A stretch of 64,000 bases of DNA. It comes from Geosiphon pyriformis (lineage: Eukaryota; Glomeromycota; Glomeromycetes; Archaeosporales; Geosiphonaceae). The number at the start of each line of letters is the position of its first letter. Position 1 is the stretch's first letter. Positions 1 to 10,209 of this stretch are shown here, piece after piece. The DNA is taken from contig JAAOMT010000144.1 in the NCBI GenBank assembly GCA_016748015.1, forward strand, positions 5,809 through 69,808. Direction: 5' to 3'. The notes beneath the pieces are model-generated. The model did not search any database, was not told the origin of the DNA, and saw nothing but the letters and a program-made list of their open reading frames with translations. The position numbers and the translations under genes are program-made.

Positions 1-694
1 TTTTTTTTTTAAATGTCAATAATGTTTCAATAAATAATTGTATATTTAATATTTTTTGCTTAAGTGAGTGTAGCTCTACTATTATCTACTAATATAGTTA
101 TGTAAATATTAAAAGTAAATGTTACTTGCACATTTTTCTATGCATAATTACCATCTGAACAGTTAAAATTACATTATATTACATTAAGCATTTTTATGCT
201 AATTCTGATACCAAAAAGTATTTTTGGTATTTGTAAAAAATATTTATTATTTTTATAACAAAGCAATTTAATTATTCATTTTAATTTTTTAAAATAAAAT
301 CTTTAAAAATGGTTTAAGATTATAAATTGCCAGTTTTATGTAAATGCTAAATATTAAGTTTTTTATAAAATACCTTATCACTTTTGATGTATTATATCAT
401 TTAAACCATTTCAAAAATTTCCTGCATTATATTAAAGCACTACAACAGGATGATCCCGCTTTTAATGCAGGATTCCATCATTATCACACGCGTTCTCAAA
501 ATCTGGCTTCGCTTTGCCTAGTTTTACTTAAATTACTTGGTATATCGCATTTTTATCACCATAAAGTGTTCTATAAACTATTAAATATAAGGTATCACTT
601 TAACCATAGATATAAAACTTTTAAATTGCTGCCAAGCATGATATTTTTACAACTTACTTTCCCATATTAACCCAAAGCTCCTCGATTTCGAAAT
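1..694. other. AT-rich 5' flank, no supported gene
   Basis: No convincing coding sequence. A slightly GC-richer patch at about 440-560 is open in one frame but shows no recognisable motif. An acceptor-like 'TTAACCCAAAG' ends near 675, just before the next gene, and could be the 3' splice site of an intron reaching back beyond the window. Confidence 0.5.
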
Positions 695-2311
695 ATGATT
701 TCCCTGCCACCATCGGCCTCGGCTTTTCCATCTGAATTAAAAGGCCTTTTAAAAGAAATTGTGCCAAAAGTAAATATAGAAACAATTTTTGGTTCTAATA
801 TTGAAGATATGTCTTCAGAAACAGATAAAGAAAAAAATAAAACAGTAAAATTGCGAAAACCACTTCCCGATATTCAAACGTATTATGGCGTAAAATTCCA
901 ATATGGTGTCCCAGTGACAACCGAGTATTTTGACTTTCCACAGAATCAAACCGCTTCAGACTTAAATTTTTCCGGAACCTTTGATCCACATAATTCCACA
1001 AGATGGTGTCGATTTGATTCCACGAAACGTGAATTTTCGGGAACGCCATTACGAGAAGCTGTGAAAAATACTACTGTTAGTTTGAATATAGAAGGTCCAG
1101 GAAGAGGAATAGCACAAACCTTTATGCATATTATTGTTTCTGAACCACCAAATGGAGTTCTTGTTGGGAATTATGGATTGTCGAAAAAAGCCAAATTTAT
1201 TATAGGCGTGTCGACATCTTTGTTTGGAGTAGTTTTGATTGGAATTATAGTAAGGCTGCTGATTAAAAGAAAACGAGTTCAAAAGCGAAAGGAATCGTTA
1301 CAACGAGATATAGAAAATTCAGACTCTATGAGTCATGCCCATCCACCTCCAGTGAATACAATGGACAATTTGAGCAACAATTTAGCTAATTCCAGTGAAC
1401 TTTATGCCCCAATCACTAATCGCCATTCTCTTTTTGATCGAAGGCGAGAACACGTTAACACTTATGCTAACAATATCCCAACAAGTCCAAAAGTTGTTGA
1501 TCCAGACGAACGCTCTTCTATTCTTAGCACCATAGAAACAAAGAGCACGTACAAAAATTCCAGGCCAAGTTCATTATATTCTGCGAATTCTTTTAAAATA
1601 ATTAGTCAATCAGGATGTAGCTTAGGCCGTTCGATTCCGACCAAATTTGCTACTCTTCATCTTCCAAATGATGTTGTTTCAACATTCGGGGGATACCAGA
1701 CAAAAAAAGACGAAGCCGCAAGTGTCAGTGGTTCTGAAAGTTTACCGGAAGATCAAAAACAATCTTTGTTGACCGAAGAAATTCTTCGGGAATTGCGTCC
1801 GCCCTTGAGTTATAACTTCAACTACAAAAATAGCTTCGGTCTCGATAAAAATGAAGTACTAAATACAAATCGTGCATCTTTTGCTTCGTCTAGAGATTCG
1901 GAACATACTCTCAAGGCTTATCCTCCACAAGACACAGTAAAAGTAATAGAAGCTCAAATCAGAGAACCATTGCAATATCATGTGAGACTAGCCGAAAAGC
2001 GCGCACGAAAAGAATTGAAAGCTGTTTTAGGAGCTAACAATGAACCTTTACCTTCCTGGCTTCACTTTGGGAAACAACGACCTAATCTTTGGGGAGTACC
2101 CATGACTTTTGATACTGGAAAATTTCACGTTAAAATCTTTGAGTATGTAGCCGATTCAAGAAATGAAGATAATGATAGAATTGCAAGTGGTCTTGGAATT
2201 AAGTTGCCACCTGTTATGAATGAGCTAGATTGGCGGCTAGTTGATGAAATCATAATATGGGTAAAAGATGATGAGGGTTCAGGATCGATAGACTCGGAAA
2301 TTCTAATGTAA
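695..2311 (+). CDS. Axl2/Bud10-like cadherin-fold membrane protein, C-terminal part
   Basis: Single-pass membrane protein of the dystroglycan/Axl2 cadherin-like (CADG) type, which in yeasts marks cell poles and bud sites at the plasma membrane. Seen: residues about 60-150 form one cadherin-like module ending in the typical 'RWCRFDSTKREFSGTP' signature. Four N-glycosylation sequons lie in it (NQT84, NFS91, NST100, NTT125). A membrane helix spans about 167-190 with a basic stop-transfer stretch 'KRKRVQKRKE'. A Ser/Thr-rich cytoplasmic tail of about 345 residues follows. Axl2-type proteins normally have a signal peptide and several cadherin modules; both are missing. The open frame begins right after a stop at 668-670, with a possible acceptor near 675, so this is probably a 3'-terminal exon whose upstream exons lie outside the window, or a 5'-truncated gene. 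The Met at 695 is only the first in-frame one. Confidence 0.75.
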   Translation: MISLPPSASAFPSELKGLLKEIVPKVNIETIFGSNIEDMSSETDKEKNKTVKLRKPLPDIQTYYGVKFQYGVPVTTEYFDFPQNQTASDLNFSGTFDPHNSTRWCRFDSTKREFSGTPLREAVKNTTVSLNIEGPGRGIAQTFMHIIVSEPPNGVLVGNYGLSKKAKFIIGVSTSLFGVVLIGIIVRLLIKRKRVQKRKESLQRDIENSDSMSHAHPPPVNTMDNLSNNLANSSELYAPITNRHSLFDRRREHVNTYANNIPTSPKVVDPDERSSILSTIETKSTYKNSRPSSLYSANSFKIISQSGCSLGRSIPTKFATLHLPNDVVSTFGGYQTKKDEAASVSGSESLPEDQKQSLLTEEILRELRPPLSYNFNYKNSFGLDKNEVLNTNRASFASSRDSEHTLKAYPPQDTVKVIEAQIREPLQYHVRLAEKRARKELKAVLGANNEPLPSWLHFGKQRPNLWGVPMTFDTGKFHVKIFEYVADSRNEDNDRIASGLGIKLPPVMNELDWRLVDEIIIWVKDDEGSGSIDSEILM

Positions 2312-3416
2312 CAAGCCCTCTTCTCATGAAATTTTCCTGTAATTAAACATTATTTATTATTAAATTGCAATTTTTCGAATTAATCATAGATCTTGAAATT
2401 ATATTTAGCGTCATTTACTCTGAAAATAGCTCTGAGATTGAAGAGTGACTAGTTTGCGTTTTCCTTCGTGCTTAATGATTTACGGTATAGCTAAGGACCT
2501 TTTCATTGAAAGTGTTCAAAGCATGAGTCTTAATCTCTGGCTTAATCGCTGCCTTTTCTCGAATCATTATATTTAATTGACTAGAAGCAAAGTATTCATT
2601 TCCAGTTTACACTTTAAAAAAAAACAATATATAAATTTTTTGCACTTTCTTCAAAAAATTAAGGTTTTTATTTATAGAATGAAATATTTCTTGCAAGATT
2701 TTTCTTTTAGAATGACAAAAAAAAGTTTCAGAAATCAGCAACTAATGTTTACCCAAATAATTCAATGCTATTACAAAAAATAAATTGGTAAGAATATTTG
2801 TCTTTTGGTGATAAATAAAAAAATAAAAAAAATTTATACACATTATGCAAAAAATTTTTTTTTGAGGGTCTAACATTTTTAGTGTTTATAAGAATTCCCA
2901 TCAAATGTGATACTATTTCTAATATCATTGTTCATTTTTAGCCTTTTAAAATAATATTAAAATTCAAAAAATTAATTGTTTCAAAACTTAATCAAAACTT
3001 TCAAAGCTGGAATTTTTTTTTTTAACTTTATCTCAATTAGAGCTTTTGATATATGTAAGAAAGCTTATAAGACAATTAGTAACCTTTTTTTTCTTTGGAC
3101 AAGGGAAATGGGTAACTCCTTCTAGAAATACTGGCATCTGTTCGAAACCGCTTTATTTCTTAGAGAAATTTTTCTATACTTTGAAGTGTAACATAGTCAA
3201 AGAATCCTAAAAATAATTTTTATATTTCTCTCATATTTTCACTTTTTATAAATTAATGATATTATAAATTATTTTAAAGCTGGGTAATAATGGGCTCTAT
3301 CACAAAAAAGCTTTCAATTTATTCTCAAAGTGATAAGATAAAACCAATAATTTGATCAAAATCTTTTTGGTTTATAAATGTATTTTAAACCTTACAAATT
3401 CCTTTAAACCAGCCAA
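2312..3416. other. Intergenic, AT-rich
   Basis: No gene seen between the Axl2-like gene and the 3' end of the first lipase, which converge on it. It contains one copy of GGGTAACTCCTT (3110-3121), whose reverse complement occurs twice in tandem near 30.8 kb. Confidence 0.6.
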
Positions 3417-4904
3417 TTAATTTGTAGTCTTTTTATATTTTTTTGAACAATCTTTCATGAAAATTCCAAAGTACGGTCCATACATAGCATTATGTAGTGA
3501 AGTCTCTGCAGTAGCGGCAGAATTGGCACAGGACTAAAAATTTTAAGCATCTCTAATGATGTTCTTGAATGAAGTTAAAGAATAACAGAAATGGAAAATT
3601 TTAAACCAGCCTTTTCTCTTACCTGACTCTCTTTCCAAAACAAATCATTAGGACATTCAACCAATTCTTTCTCAAATCCGATCCAATACTCTGCGTCATG
3701 GTGTAAGAAGTTAAATGGTGGCCAATAAATTGGGAAATGTACCACAGGATCGTTAGTATGCGTAATTCGATAAATCCTGAGTCGTTTTTGTTCGATAAAA
3801 CCTCTTATGTATTCTGAAAATCCTGAGTCACCCATGCGTGGTTGACCAAAAGTAAAAACTGTGATATTTGAGGAAGGAACCTTTTCCAGATAATGAAGAG
3901 CTGAGAAGACTGCATAAACTAAATTAAAAAAAATTGTAGATTAATGTATAAATATTAAAAACGCCAATAAAATCACGATCAGCTTGAAGTGTTTATTACC
4001 ACCACCAATACTATGTCCAGTAAAACACACGTGAAAGGAATAATGCCGTAAACTTTGTTTTCTGACCTCTTGATACATTTTATCAGCTCCAAGTATAAAA
4101 GTTTGATACATGTCTCTATGAACATTCGCTTTCGTTCCCGATTTATAGTTTATCAATTCGGGTAACAATAGATATCGTACTTGATTCCAATGAGTTTCAC
4201 CCTTAAAATATAAAACGACTTCCTTATTTGTTTTATCAATAATTGATCCGACTAAAGATAGAGATAAAATGAAAAAAAGACAAAAATAGTCGGCGAAAAA
4301 ACAAGTTCTAATCTTTACCATGAAACCAGGATTGACGAGACAGTTTAGTTGTTACTCTATTGCCACAGTACGCAAGATTGGCATGTGCTGCAAATCTTTG
4401 AAAACTGGTAATTAAATTTTTATCATTTACATCAATCCTAAAAAATATTCTTCCAATTCCAAAGGGTCTTAAACGTACTCCTGGCTCAAGTTGGGATATG
4501 AAAATTTCATTATTTTGATTGGTGCCAGTCAACTCTGTATTAGATTCAGAAATTTTAATCGACTTCGAAAAATCATTCAAATCCTGCTCAGCTTCGTTTG
4601 AAACCAAAATATTTTCCCCATCATCCTGCGATAACTCGGTAAAATCTTTAAAGGGGATGAGATTTAAATTCAAAGAAATATCCGCTTGCCCTTGATCAGT
4701 ATCTTCAACAAAACCTTTTTTGTTTTCAATCAGGAAATCCTTGTTGAATTCAAATGATGGGTCTGATGAATGAACAATGAGATCCGAAGGCAGGTTTGGA
4801 CGGGCTATTACAAAATTTAATCGGATCAGACATATTTTTAACATGAGAAATTTTAAAAATGTCCACCAGATCCCGTATTTTTTTATAAAATTAAACAACA
4901 GCAT
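3417..4904 (-). CDS. Class 3 (Rhizomucor-type) secreted lipase, four exons
   Basis: Triacylglycerol-lipase-like alpha/beta hydrolase, 416 residues. Exons run 4904-4319, 4251-4000, 3918-3623 and 3533-3417 with phases 1, 1 and 0; introns are 67, 81 and 89 nt. Residues 1-35 are a hydrophobic leader (signal peptide or anchor). The catalytic domain occupies the C-terminal 250 residues. Ser276 lies in the nucleophile elbow 'FTGHSIGG', Asp336 in 'THTNDPVVHFP', and His352 in 'FLHHDAEYWI'. The oxyanion strand reads 'VVLYFKGE' (family FRG). Cys-containing 'ECPND' and the terminal 'YGPYFGIFMKDC' segment match the family's C-terminal disulfide region. All three catalytic residues are present, so it is predicted active on extracellular or lumenal esters; the substrate cannot be told. 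It is followed on the same strand by a close paralogue at 5922-7398 with the same intron plan. The region between leader and domain is acidic and Asn/Ser-rich. Confidence 0.9.
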
Positions 4905-5921
4905 CGGAATTCAAGTTGAAGCTTTAGAAAGCATGTAAAATATATATTGCCGAGATTTTACTGATGTCTATATACATTTACCTATTTGTAACATGTTGTT
5001 TGCTGTTTTTAATGTTTGAAAATGGTTCAAACGAGGAAACAGAATAACATCATGTAAATCGGTCAAATAAATTTTAGTTGTTCCGGTAAAAGTTGATAAA
5101 TAAGAATATCTTTTATAAAAACTAAAGTGGATCAGTTGCTAATTTTTTAATTCCTGAATTTTAAAAATTTAATAACTAACCATTTCTCAAAAAAGAACCA
5201 CAAAAAAATTTAGTAGACAACACAGTTTAAAAGTACAGAAGATAATTTTAGTATTTCTATTCCTTTTAAATTTTCAGAGTTTTTATCCTAATATTTCGAT
5301 AGTTGATTAGTCTCTTCCTATGTTTAATTCATATGTAATATCGTTCCAAATTTTTAATGCTAAACCCCCCCCCCCCCTATAAAAATTAAATTTTTCATGT
5401 GCAACACTTTTGATATAGTTCCTCTCATATATAAATATATATTTCCTACCATTCCTTTTTTTTAAAAATTTCTCCTAACAAAAAGGTCATTGTGTGCATA
5501 CATATGAAGGAAACTCGTTCATATTTTTTCATGGTCATAAAATTTTTCTACTAAATTCCTACAAGCATTTATTATTGATTTTTTAAAACATGTTGTTATG
5601 TTTTTGCAATCAATATCTCATTGAAAAGAAAGAATTAAAGTCAGAGGGGACATTATTTGAAAGTTTATATTAAATAATTCTTCTAATATATTTTTTCAAG
5701 GATATATATCCAATCTAATCGTTAACTTTTGAAACAAAATTTTATTGATTGTAAATACAATGTTGAATTACTGCTTCTTAAATTTTTGTCAACTTCTATT
5801 AAAAATTCTCAATATTAAGAATTATTGTATAACTGAATAAAATTAAGATTTAATTAAGAGGTATCAAAAGAAAACATGAAACTGGTTTGACTTACAAATA
5901 GTTGCAAAGCTGATGAAACTT
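4905..5921. other. Spacer between the two lipase genes
   Basis: No coding signal. It holds a 14-base C run (5364-5377) followed by TATAAAA, unusual in such AT-rich DNA. The stretch next to 4904 must carry the promoter of the downstream lipase; AT-rich TATA-like words occur but none stands out. Confidence 0.5.
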
Positions 5922-7089
5922 TTATTTTTGAATTGTATTTAATCCCATTATTTCACCAAAATACGGTCCCCGATGAATTTTTTCATTCAATTCCCTTTGT
6001 ACTGGATATTTTTCCCTTGCATGAGCATTACAGTCCTTTGAGAATAATAAAATTTAAAAAGTCAGATACTTATTCTTTGTTTAAATGTATATATAGTAGA
6101 TTTTTTCAAAAAGCCCTTTAATTTAAACATACCGGATGTTCTCCTAAATTTTTTGTAAAACATTTAAACACAATCGGGAGATTTTCTTTACAGTCGCATT
6201 GATTTTGTTCCGGGAGCCAATACTCAATTTGATGATGGAGAAACTCTGATTCGATTGGAAATTGTGGAAATAAGTCACCGGCATGTGTAACTCGATAGAT
6301 GTCAAGATAATTGTTAATCAATTTAGAAAAGCTTTCGTCCCCAATTTTTGGTTGTCCAAAGGTGACTACTTTTGGTCGAGTGGGAGAGTAATTCTGGGCA
6401 AAAAAGATGGCAAAAATAACGGCTATTGCTGATTTTTATTTTGTAATACAAGTGAAGAATCTAAGTTTGTGAGCATGAAATTAAGTAAAACAAAAAAATT
6501 GACAATTTTTTTTGAAAAACTAACCACCACCAATGCCAAAGCCAGTGAAAACAAATTCAGAAATCTTTGTTTCAGAAAAATAAGGAATCAGAATTGCCTT
6601 AAAATTTTCCACTCCGTCTTTAAACAATTTTTTCAATCCAAGCGATACACGAGAATTCTTGAAAGGACCGGTGACCAATTTTGAATATTTCCATCCAGAT
6701 TTCCCCCATTCGAATATTGTCATTTCGGGACCTTTGAAGCCAAAGAATATTTTTTTTTTTGAATTGAATTCTATGGTTCTAATTTTGGGTCGGTATATGC
6801 TAACTGATGCCAAGCCAATCATGGAGAATCAGAGTGTGCAGCTAAAACCTCGGTTGAAAATTTTTTCAAAAATATTACCAAATACATCCTTTGAGATTTT
6901 ATTAGGTTTCTTTAATAACTGTGATATTCTCGCAGCTTGAATTGCACTGGAGTGCATCATACTTAGGATTGGATGATCTCTCACTAGTAATGGTGGCAAA
7001 ATTCCATAATTTATATTTGGAGTTTTTTCCAAATCTTTTCCTCTATTTCTTTTCGAATAGAAGCCCAATTTATTTTGATTATTATTTTG

Positions 7090-7139
<50 letters not shown>

Positions 7140-7398
7140 GCTCCGTTGAGTTATAATGAGACTTCTCATAACTGATTTTTGACGAAACCTTTGGGCCGCA
7201 GTATTTTTGAAAAAATTTTCTCTGTGAAATGTTCATTAGTATGAGAAAGAAAAGAAATAATATAGTGAGAAAAACTGAAAGACGAAAAGATTTTGGTAGT
7301 TTCAAGAAATTTATATACGACATGTTCAGATATACATAATTGTGGCTACCAAACCAATAATTTATGTTTCTAAACGATGAGTTTGTTCTTTGGTTCAA
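5922..7398 (-). CDS. Class 3 lipase paralogue lacking the catalytic serine (predicted pseudoenzyme)
   Basis: 402-residue relative of the adjacent lipase. Exons are 7398-6879, 6803-6525, 6428-6133 and 6035-5922; introns are 75, 96 and 97 nt in the same positions and phases (1, 1, 0) as the neighbour, and exon 3 is 296 nt in both. A membrane helix at about 41-57 suggests a type II anchor. A poly-Asn run (about 16 residues from an ATT/AAT microsatellite) follows near residue 88. The elbow reads 'VFTGFGIGG': position 263, which should be Ser, is Gly, and the preceding His is Phe. Asp318 ('THAGDLFPQFP') and His331 ('FLHHQIEYWL') remain, as do the oxyanion-like 'FGFKG' and the terminal 'RGPYFGEIMG'. 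The frame is otherwise intact; one TGA at 6829-6831 falls inside the inferred first intron. Without the nucleophile it should not hydrolyse esters, so a binding or regulatory role is possible. A recent loss of function is the alternative. Confidence 0.85.
7083..7139. repeat. (ATT)n microsatellite encoding poly-Asn in the lipase paralogue
   Basis: A run of ATT on the plus strand reads AAT (Asn) on the coding strand. It lies in exon 1 between the membrane anchor and the catalytic domain, so length change would alter only the linker. Confidence 0.9.
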
Positions 7399-8271
7399 AA
7401 GTTGAGTAGATTAAAATATTTGGAAGTTAAGAAGTTTGATATCTTCAATTTGATATATGATTCATGTAAGATGAATTATCCGAGTGGAATAAGCTATCAT
7501 AATATGGATTAGTCATTTGAAAAGATTAGCTTGAAACAAAATGTCAAACAATTCCAAAACCTAGGGATAATTAAAATTTATCATCGATTATCCTAAACAG
7601 AAGTTTCAAAGACAAAATAATTAGATGGTAAATATTTTTGTTATTCAAACTTTTTTTTAATTATATCTCAAAGTATTATTCCTAATAATTCAGAAAGGCA
7701 ATCATAATGAATTTTGAAGAAAATAATTTTTCGCATTTCAACTTTATATCAACAAATTTCAACTTGGAAAATTGAAAATTGCAGAATTTTCATATTTTTA
7801 ATAGTAATTAAAAAGCAGAGGTTTATATAATTGAAAAAAAAGTCGTATTTCATAATAGTTAATAGCTTTTTTTATACCATTTAAATTTTTTCTTTCTTTT
7901 TAAAAGAAAAACATTCTCAATGATTTATGCTTTTAAATTTTTAAAGTAGACAAAGAACTTTTAGTAAAAATGAAGTTGTATTCAATTAATAATTCTTGAA
8001 AAAGTAGTTTTATTTCAAATAATTGTTCATTGTATTGATAATTGATTAAAAATATTTTGGTTAATCCAAATAACACATTGAATGCTAAGGAGTCTATATG
8101 AAAAATTGAAAGTAAAGTAATGAGATGAAGTTGTGAAACATGTTGGTTAAGTGAGGGTGTTCGAGAATTGATTGATAGTTAATGTCAGATATTTTACTTT
8201 TAAAAATGATGGATTTTAAGAACTTTGAATATTAAACGATAAACTGAAATTGTAAAAGCATAAGTAGAATA
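7399..8271. other. Intergenic, AT-rich
   Basis: No gene seen. It separates the 5' end of the second lipase from the 3' end of the Kre9-like gene. Confidence 0.6.
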
Positions 8272-8755
8272 TTAGATTAGGATCGTTTCAAATTTTGTAA
8301 CATATCTTCAAACCAAAAAAAAAAAAAAAAAAAAAAACTACTTTTCTCACCTTTGAGTAGTACAATGTGGTCCTTCTTCGGTGATACCCCAACTTCTAAG
8401 ATGGTACTGTGTTTCCTCACCATCCGGGATAATTCCTGTGGGAACTTTAAGCAAAATATCTTGTGATGCTTTTCCTTGGTCATCAAAATCAATTTTTCCA
8501 GACCATAGAAAGCTCAAAAATTGTTTGTCGCTATACAAATCTATCGAAACTATTTTAGACACTTTACTTTCACCTTTTTGAAATTCTACGGTGATACCTG
8601 TGTTGTCTAATTGATTTGATCCTTCAGCTGGTGAAATTATTTTAAACTCTAAATTTTGAGATAATTATTAAAATAAGGTTAAAGTGAAGAAAACCAAAAA
8701 TTCTCAATTTGTGAGGCCGATCTTTATTATTTACCTGTACATTTTGGATTAAAAA

Positions 8756-8797
<42 letters not shown>

Positions 8798-9044
8798 ATG
8801 ATTCAACTGGTATCGAGATGGAGGTATCATCAGTAGATGTTGAATCTATTTATAAAAAATTTTTATGTCAATAATTTAAAATGGAGGGAAGTGGAAGTAA
8901 AAATTCATATGACCATAAATTGTCATCATCAAATTTACCTTGTCTCTTTAAATTTAATTTGACTGGAACAGCATTTACAAGATTAAAAGAGATAATAAAA
9001 ATAAATGCAATGAAAAAATATGCGAAAAAAATTTTGGGAATCAT
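8272..9044 (-). CDS. Small secreted Kre9/Knh1-like Ig-fold protein, four exons
   Basis: 182 residues. Exons are 9044-8939, 8845-8735, 8648-8351 and 8305-8272 with phases 1, 1 and 2. Residues 1-25 form a clear signal peptide ('IPKIFFAYFFIAFIFIISF' core, ending NA). Next come 'KLNLKRQ', a Lys-Arg site where a Kex2-type protease could cut, and a Thr tract of about 13 residues encoded by an ACT microsatellite, likely O-mannosylated. From about residue 73 the Ig-like domain starts ('FKIISPAEGSNQ') and runs through 'VSIDLYSDKQF', 'ILLKVPTG' and 'YHLRSWGITEEG'. This order resembles the Kre9/Knh1 N-terminal domain of fungal cell-wall proteins. Intron 3 is 45 nt, half of it a 23-base T run. Exon 4 adds only 11 residues and is the weakest part. 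A wall-associated or secreted role is inference; no enzymatic motif is visible. Confidence 0.75.
8756..8797. repeat. (TAG)n microsatellite encoding poly-Thr
   Basis: TAG repeats on the plus strand read ACT (Thr) in exon 2 of the Kre9-like gene, giving a tract of about 13 Thr between the signal peptide and the Ig-like domain. Confidence 0.9.
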
Positions 9045-9740
9045 TTTTAATTATTATTTATAGAAAATCTTTGTTGATTATAAGTTGAACGTCCAAAAGT
9101 TTTGCTGAATAGCTTTATAATTTTGAAGATTTTATTTCACGATTAGGCTTTGACGAGTTGATGGAAAATTTGAAATTCTTTTAATAGAATGTTTAGTGAA
9201 GTTCTCAAACTCTTTGTTGAATTCTTAAAAAAATGAAGGTTTTTAAATTTTTTTTTAATACCCGTCTAGATGTTGAAGACACGGGTCTTTTTATATAGAT
9301 TTTGATTTTTAATCATCATATAAAATTTCAAGCTTGTGATCATAAGAAATTCTTTTTACTCTTAAAAAATAATAATAATAATAAAAAATAAAAAGTTAAT
9401 TCCTAGTATAAATTGAAGAGTACAAGTATCACCAAATATTTTGAGGAGTGAAAGAAATTCGCCGGAATTCAAAGAGTATAGCATAGATCCATTTGAAAAC
9501 AATATTTGACATCGATCAGTATATTTGTTTGCAAACAAACTTTTAGCCTATCAAAACATTCGCCCGTTTTTTTCTATCAAGTGAGGGTATGTTACTAATG
9601 GCTGATTGACATCTTTTTTCCATTCGGGTCTAGTTTTATAAATTACATTGTGATGTAAATAAAGATTAAATTGTAAATCGGTTTAACCTATTTGATAGAC
9701 AAACAAAGAGAATTTTTTTGATCTATCCTTTTCCCGACAA
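9045..9740. other. Upstream region of the Kre9-like gene
   Basis: No gene seen. On the minus strand a TATATAAAAAG word at about 9283-9295 lies roughly 240 bases before the start codon, beside an imperfect ACCCGT...ACGGGT inverted repeat (about 9261-9287). Either may be promoter material. Confidence 0.35.
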
Positions 9741-10209
9741 ATGAAAAAAGTTCCGGAAGGGGTACAAACATATCATCTATAAAGTGATGACTTAATAAAC
9801 TATTTAAGTTTAAGTCTTAACTTGATTTAAATCATCTCTAAGTCTTCTATTGTTGTAAATGTGAACATAATTTAGGAAATTTCTATTCGGAAACTTTTCA
9901 TGGAAACGTCGATGATGATGATGATGATGATGATTATGATGATTATAATTATGATGATTATAATTATGATGATGATTATGATGATTATGATGATGATATT
10001 TTTGGAATATCGAAACCTATTAAAAGATGTAATCCTGTATCAGGATAATTTTCCCGAAATTGAGAGATTGCCATATGGACTTAAGATTGGTAGGTTTTAT
10101 ATATATCTTTTTCAAACTATCACCATTTTAAATTAATTTGATTTTAGCGAACAAAATAGTTATGGTTTTTGAAGGCATCAAAAATTTTTGTTCAAGTTTT
10201 AAATGTTAG
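9741..10209 (+). CDS. Possible small three-exon gene containing a GAT/ATG microsatellite
   Basis: Not recognised. Tentative exons 9741-9761, 9876-10089 and 10148-10209 give 98 residues. The well-supported part is the end: 'FLEYRNLLKDVILYQDNF' and 'PEIERLPYGLKI' run to a GTAGGT donor and continue in frame after an ATTTTAG acceptor with 'ANKIVMVFEGIKNFCSSFKC' and a stop. This segment has normal amino-acid composition, unlike the AT-rich noise around it. Upstream, the microsatellite reads as Met/Ile in this frame and as Asp/Tyr/Asn in the next; the Asp frame closes 17 codons after the repeat. The first exon is only seven codons and could be wrong. Either a small gene whose exon has been invaded by the repeat, or the tail of a decayed gene. 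Confidence 0.3.
9911..9997. repeat. GAT/GATTAT microsatellite
   Basis: Imperfect trinucleotide array of GAT with interspersed TAT and AAT triplets, inside the second exon of the tentative gene above. Confidence 0.9.

Noticed and set aside
344-670. 108-residue frame before the Axl2-like gene
   Set aside because: AT-driven composition and no link by splice sites; it ends in a stop in the same frame 24 bases before the gene.
6921-7139. Poly-Tyr frame on the plus strand
   Set aside because: Antisense reading of the poly-Asn microsatellite of the lipase paralogue.
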